A stretch of DNA of 17,418 nucleotides from CAZYVU01 sp964651435 (lineage in GTDB: Bacteria; Desulfobacterota; Syntrophorhabdia; Syntrophorhabdales; CAYQXL01): assembly GCA_964651435.1 (NCBI GenBank), contig CAZYVU010000048.1, positions 1 to 17,418 on the forward strand, read 5' to 3'. The position numbers and the translations under genes are program-made. This document shows, piece after piece, positions 14,216 to 17,418 of this stretch (its first letter is position 1; every line of letters begins with the position of its first letter). Under the pieces are notes generated by a model that did no database searches, was not told where the DNA came from, and was given only the letters and a program-made list of their open reading frames with translations.

Positions 14216-15142
14216 ATGAAAGAACCCTCCGGGACCGCAAGGATGATCTACAAACCGGACCAGTCGGAGCAACGGTTTTCCAAAGTCATATCCGTCTTCG
14301 CCTTTTTTGTTATAGCCTTGCTTCTCGGAATGTTCGTCACGCTTCTCGTGGGCGCCCTTCCGTCCATAAAACATTTTGGCCTTTCCTTTCTCGGCGGACG
14401 GGTGTGGAACCCGGTAGCAAGCGTTTTCGGCAGCCTCCCCTTCCTCGTCGGTACCCTTATCACCTCCTTTCTCGCCCTGGCCATTTCCATTCCCTTCTCC
14501 ATAGCCATCTCTATCTTCCTGGGTGAGTATTTTAAAGAGGGGGCGTTATCGACCTTCCTCAAGAGCTCCATCGAGGTACTCGCCGGTATCCCTTCAGTCA
14601 TCTACGGCCTTTGGGGTCTCTTCATTCTTATCCCGGTGGTACGGGAATTACAGGTATTAGTCGGCCTTCCGGGACATGGCGTAGGGATTTTCACCTCCTC
14701 GCTAATCCTTTCCATCATGATCATACCGTTCGCAGCGTCCATCGGCAGGGAGGTCATCGCCTTATCCCCGGCAGACCTGAAAGAGGCCGCCTACTCTCTG
14801 GGCGCCACACGCTACGAGGTGGTAAAGAAGATCGTCGTGCCCTACGCCCGGTCCGGTATCATCGCCGGCATTCTCCTGTCCCTCGGCAGGGCTCTGGGAG
14901 AGACCATGGCCGTTACGATGCTTATCGGCAACAGGAACGTGCTGCCGACGGGAATATTCGATCCGGCCAACACAATGGCAAGCGTCATCGCCAACGAATT
15001 CTCGGAGGCTACAGAGGCAATCTATGTTTCTTCCCTCGTTTACGTCGCCCTGGCACTCTTTCTCGTCACCATGGTCGTCAACATCATCGGCACCTACATC
15101 ATCAAAAAGATCAGTATCGCCGCCGAGCGGGAGGTGACATGA
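14216..15142 (+). CDS. pstC: Phosphate ABC transporter permease PstC
   Basis: PstC is one of two inner-membrane permeases of the Pst transporter. The 308 residues are of normal length, with a short cytoplasmic N-terminus and about six membrane segments (roughly 24-48, 74-103, 125-145, 155-178, 217-240, 270-298). The ABC-coupling EAA loop is clear: EAAYSLGATRYEVVKKIVVP followed by SGIIAG. RALGETMAV with its conserved Arg and Glu is typical of PstC. AAGGAGG (14199-14205) lies ten bases before the ATG. The gene overlaps pstA by four bases (ATGA). It lies 149 bases after pstS, the largest gap in the transporter operon, with the hairpin in between. Confidence 0.95.
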   Translation: MKEPSGTARMIYKPDQSEQRFSKVISVFAFFVIALLLGMFVTLLVGALPSIKHFGLSFLGGRVWNPVASVFGSLPFLVGTLITSFLALAISIPFSIAISIFLGEYFKEGALSTFLKSSIEVLAGIPSVIYGLWGLFILIPVVRELQVLVGLPGHGVGIFTSSLILSIMIIPFAASIGREVIALSPADLKEAAYSLGATRYEVVKKIVVPYARSGIIAGILLSLGRALGETMAVTMLIGNRNVLPTGIFDPANTMASVIANEFSEATEAIYVSSLVYVALALFLVTMVVNIIGTYIIKKISIAAEREVT

Positions 15143-15987
15143 GCGACAGTCGCGTGCGCGGACGCATCATAAAGGATAAGGCCTTCATGGCCCTCGTACT
15201 CATCCTCTCCTTTGTCGCCATATCGCCCATGCTGTTCATCCTCTTTTACATAGCAAAGAACGGCATTGCGTCCATAAACTGGCAGTTCCTTAGCCAGTTG
15301 CCAAGGCCTGTCGGCGAAACGGGCGGCGGTGTCATCAACGCCATTGCGGGCACCTTCATCCTCATCATCCTCTCCGGCGTCCTCTCCGTCCCCGTTGGGA
15401 TAGCGGCTGGTATTTACCTTTCCGAAAACAGGGAGGGCAAGCTTTCCCGGATTGTCAAGCTCTGCGTGGAGGTCCTTCAGGGAACGCCGTCCATCGTTAT
15501 CGGCATCATTGCGTACACCTGGATCGTCCTGCCGCTTAAGACGTTCTCCGCCTTCTCCGGAGGGGTGGCCCTGAGCATGATGATGATACCCGTCATCATC
15601 AAATCGACGGAGGAAACCCTGAAGCTCATCCCCTACCACCTTAAGGAGGCCGCCCTGGCCCTCGGCGTACCCTACTACAAGACCATCCTGAAGGTCATCC
15701 TGCCTGCGGGCATCAGCGGCATCCTTACGGGCGTCCTTCTCAGCATAGCCCGCATAACGGGCGAGACTGCCCCGCTGCTTTTTACGGCCTTCGGCAACCC
15801 CTTCTTTTCGGCCAGCCTCTTCAAGCCAATGGAGTCGTTGCCCCATGTCATCTTCTATTACGCCACGAGCCCCTACCCGCAGTTGCACAGCTTCGCGTGG
15901 GGGGCCGCATTCATCCTTGTTGTGCTGGTTCTAACCTTCAACCTAATTGCCCGAGGGGTATCGAGACGATGGAAAGTTCAACTGTAG
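15139..15987 (+). CDS. pstA: Phosphate ABC transporter permease PstA
   Basis: PstA is the second inner-membrane permease of the Pst transporter. The start is set at 15139 (MSDSRVRGRIIKDKAF), where ATGA overlaps the pstC stop and GGAGG (15129-15133) sits just before it. The frame stays open for another 528 bases upstream, but that part is a shadow of pstC. The 282 residues show about six membrane segments, the EAA loop EAALALGVPYYKTILKVILP followed by SGILTG, and the family motif RITGETAPLLFTAFG. The segment GETGGGVINAIAGT is also typical of PstA. Its last 19 bases are shared with pstB. Confidence 0.95.
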   Translation: MSDSRVRGRIIKDKAFMALVLILSFVAISPMLFILFYIAKNGIASINWQFLSQLPRPVGETGGGVINAIAGTFILIILSGVLSVPVGIAAGIYLSENREGKLSRIVKLCVEVLQGTPSIVIGIIAYTWIVLPLKTFSAFSGGVALSMMMIPVIIKSTEETLKLIPYHLKEAALALGVPYYKTILKVILPAGISGILTGVLLSIARITGETAPLLFTAFGNPFFSASLFKPMESLPHVIFYYATSPYPQLHSFAWGAAFILVVLVLTFNLIARGVSRRWKVQL

Positions 15988-16736
15988 AGGTTCTCAAGGT
16001 AGACCATTTTTCGGCCTACTTTGGGGACAACAGAATATTGAAGGATGTTGACCTGTCCATTTCGAACAACCGCGTCACGGCCCTTATGGGCCCTTCGGGC
16101 TGCGGAAAGACAACCCTCATCCGCTGTGTGAATCGGATGCACGAACTGATTCCGGGCGCCAAGGTCGACGGCCGCATGTACCTTCAGGGAAACGACGTCT
16201 ACGCCATGGAACCCATCGTCCTCCGGAGAAAGATCGGAATGGTTTTCCAAAAGCCAAACCCCTTTCCGACCATGAGCATTTACGATAATGTCGTTGCCGG
16301 ATACAAGCTCAACGGCATTAAGATCGCCCGAAGCGAAATGGATGAGATCGTTGAGAGGTCGCTCCGTTCCTCGGCCTTGTGGACAGAGGTAAAGGACGCA
16401 CTGCACCGGAAAGGCACCTTTCTCTCCGGTGGACAGCAGCAGCGCCTCTGCATCGCAAGGGCCCTTGCCATGAACCCCGAGATTCTCCTCCTCGACGAAC
16501 CCACCTCGGCCCTTGACCCCAAGTCGACGGCCCACATCGAAGAACTGATCGTTGAGCTAAAACAGAACGTCACCATGCTTCTCGTGACGCACAACATAGC
16601 CCAGGCCGCCCGTGTTTCGGACTACACGGCTTTTCTTTACCTCGGAGACCTCGTCGAGTTCGGGCCTACGGAGAAGATGTTTACCGTTCCTCAGGACAAA
16701 AGAACGGAAGAGTATCTGACGGGAAAATTCGGATAA
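15969..16736 (+). CDS. pstB: Phosphate ABC transporter ATP-binding protein
   Basis: PstB is the ATPase that drives Pst phosphate uptake from the cytoplasmic face. The 255 residues are standard. Walker A is GPSGCGKTT (41-49), the Q-loop is in MVFQKPNPFP, the ABC signature is LSGGQQQRL (152-160), Walker B ends LLLDEPTS with Asp176-Glu177, and the switch histidine is in LLVTHNIAQAARVSD. The PstB-specific RCVNRMHELIPGAKVDG and YDNVVAGYKLNG stretches distinguish it from other ABC ATPases. The start at 15969 (METMESSTVEV is not used; the protein begins MESSTVEVLKVDHF) is chosen over one at 15897 because GAGGGG (15953-15958) precedes it and homologues begin here. It overlaps pstA by 19 bases. Confidence 0.96.
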   Translation: MESSTVEVLKVDHFSAYFGDNRILKDVDLSISNNRVTALMGPSGCGKTTLIRCVNRMHELIPGAKVDGRMYLQGNDVYAMEPIVLRRKIGMVFQKPNPFPTMSIYDNVVAGYKLNGIKIARSEMDEIVERSLRSSALWTEVKDALHRKGTFLSGGQQQRLCIARALAMNPEILLLDEPTSALDPKSTAHIEELIVELKQNVTMLLVTHNIAQAARVSDYTAFLYLGDLVEFGPTEKMFTVPQDKRTEEYLTGKFG

Positions 16737-16748
16737 TTTGGGGGACGG

Positions 16749-17408
16749 ATGCTGCCAGCAAAGCTTGATGACCTGAGAAACCGGCTTATCCTTTACGCAA
16801 ACCACGTCGAATCGATGATCGACATGAGCGTCGAGGCCCTCCTAAAGCAGGACAGACAGGCCCTTCTTGCCATCGTAGGCGATGATGAGGCGAAGGCCAA
16901 CCAGGAGGAAATAGCCATTGAAGAACTCTGCATTGAGATTATCGCCAAGTACGAACCGAAGGCCCGCGACCTTAGAACCGTTCTCATGGTCATGAAGATC
17001 AACAACGATCTTGAGCGAATTGCAGACCATGCGGTAAACACGGCCGAGAGCGGCCTTTTTCTTCTCGACCATCGGCAACTCAAACCGCTCATCGACATTC
17101 CCCGCATGGCCGAGGTCGCAAACACCATGCTCAAGGACAGCATCATCGCCTTTATCAGCCAGGATTCGCTCTTGGCGGAGAGGGTGTGCCAAAGGGACTC
17201 GCTCGTCGACGCTCTGGCCTCTCAGATTCTTCGGGAGCTTATTACTTTTATGCTCGGCGACGCCTCCACCATCGAACGGTCGCTATACCTCCTGAAGATA
17301 TCGAAGAATCTCGAGAGAATCGCAGACCTTTCCACGAACATCTGCGAGGATGTGATCTACATGGTCGACGGCCGCATCATCAAGCACTGTACGGCCATAG
17401 CTGACTGA
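16749..17408 (+). CDS. phoU: Phosphate-signalling protein PhoU
   Basis: PhoU is a cytoplasmic, metal-binding helical-bundle protein that connects the Pst transporter to PhoR and keeps the Pho regulon off when phosphate is plentiful. The 219 residues are of normal length and form two similar three-helix repeats. Each carries the metal-binding signature, NDLERIADHAVN in the first and KNLERIADLSTNI in the second. The ribosome site is a GGGGG run (16740-16744) with four bases of spacing. It lies 12 bases after pstB and is the last gene of the operon in view; the window ends ten bases after its stop, so no terminator can be judged. Confidence 0.95.
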   Translation: MLPAKLDDLRNRLILYANHVESMIDMSVEALLKQDRQALLAIVGDDEAKANQEEIAIEELCIEIIAKYEPKARDLRTVLMVMKINNDLERIADHAVNTAESGLFLLDHRQLKPLIDIPRMAEVANTMLKDSIIAFISQDSLLAERVCQRDSLVDALASQILRELITFMLGDASTIERSLYLLKISKNLERIADLSTNICEDVIYMVDGRIIKHCTAIAD

Positions 17409-17418
17409 GAAAAGGGTT

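Noticed and set aside
14157..14219. Twenty-codon TTG-initiated frame ending on the pstC start codon
   Set aside because: GAGGAA precedes it, but a TTG start, tiny size and no recognisable sequence make it too weak to call.
14611..15138. Upstream extension of the pstA frame into pstC
   Set aside because: The extra residues overlap pstC in another frame and look non-protein-like; PstA homology begins at 15139, with an ATGA overlap and ribosome site.

Overview
The window is an ordinary-looking chromosomal stretch of roughly mid-50s % GC from a Gram-negative, probably anaerobic bacterium. A deltaproteobacterial / Desulfobacterota-type host is my best inference. It rests on the PerR-like regulator joined to a rubredoxin domain, the phoBR-pstSCAB-phoU layout, and the GH63 plus alpha-amylase-like sugar genes. 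No phage, transposon, CRISPR array, tRNA or rRNA is visible.

Region 1 (1-3466, minus strand) is a small sugar operon. It is transcribed leftward from a promoter near 3535-3560 and holds a GH63-type glucosidase, a short secreted DUF2950 protein and the start of an alpha-amylase-like gene cut by the window edge. Region 2 (3467-4033) is a gene-poor divergent interval of 567 bases. Its right half, the presumed carB leader, is rich in inverted repeats. It contains a possible 32-codon leader ORF whose stop codon lies on the edge of a 9-bp hairpin that buries the carB ribosome binding site. Region 3 (4034-9037, plus strand) is carB (carbamoyl-phosphate synthase large subunit) followed after 45 bases by a short-form alpha-glucan phosphorylase; carA is not here.

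Region 4 (9038-10492) has a YbaK-type tRNA-editing gene on the minus strand. Divergent from it is a Fur/PerR-family regulator translated in one frame with a C-terminal rubredoxin domain. The rubredoxin domain has its own near-perfect Shine-Dalgarno and ATG inside the fused gene. The regulator has a strong promoter whose expected transcription start falls on the first ATG, and an inverted repeat overlaps promoter and start.

Region 5 (10493-17408, plus strand) is a complete phosphate-starvation locus: phoB, phoR, pstS, pstC, pstA, pstB, phoU. Most junctions are overlapping or tightly spaced. The phoR-pstS gap carries a run of CTTAA-type direct repeats with an 11-base period, the geometry expected of a PhoB/PhoP binding array. 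PhoR/PhoB would sense phosphate together with Pst and PhoU and switch on the pst transporter through this array; a stable hairpin after pstS probably keeps pstS transcripts more abundant than pstCAB.

The most unusual elements are the regulator-rubredoxin gene with a nested start, the carB leader architecture, the extended Pho-box-like array, and the short DUF2950 protein that lacks the family's usual N-terminal half.
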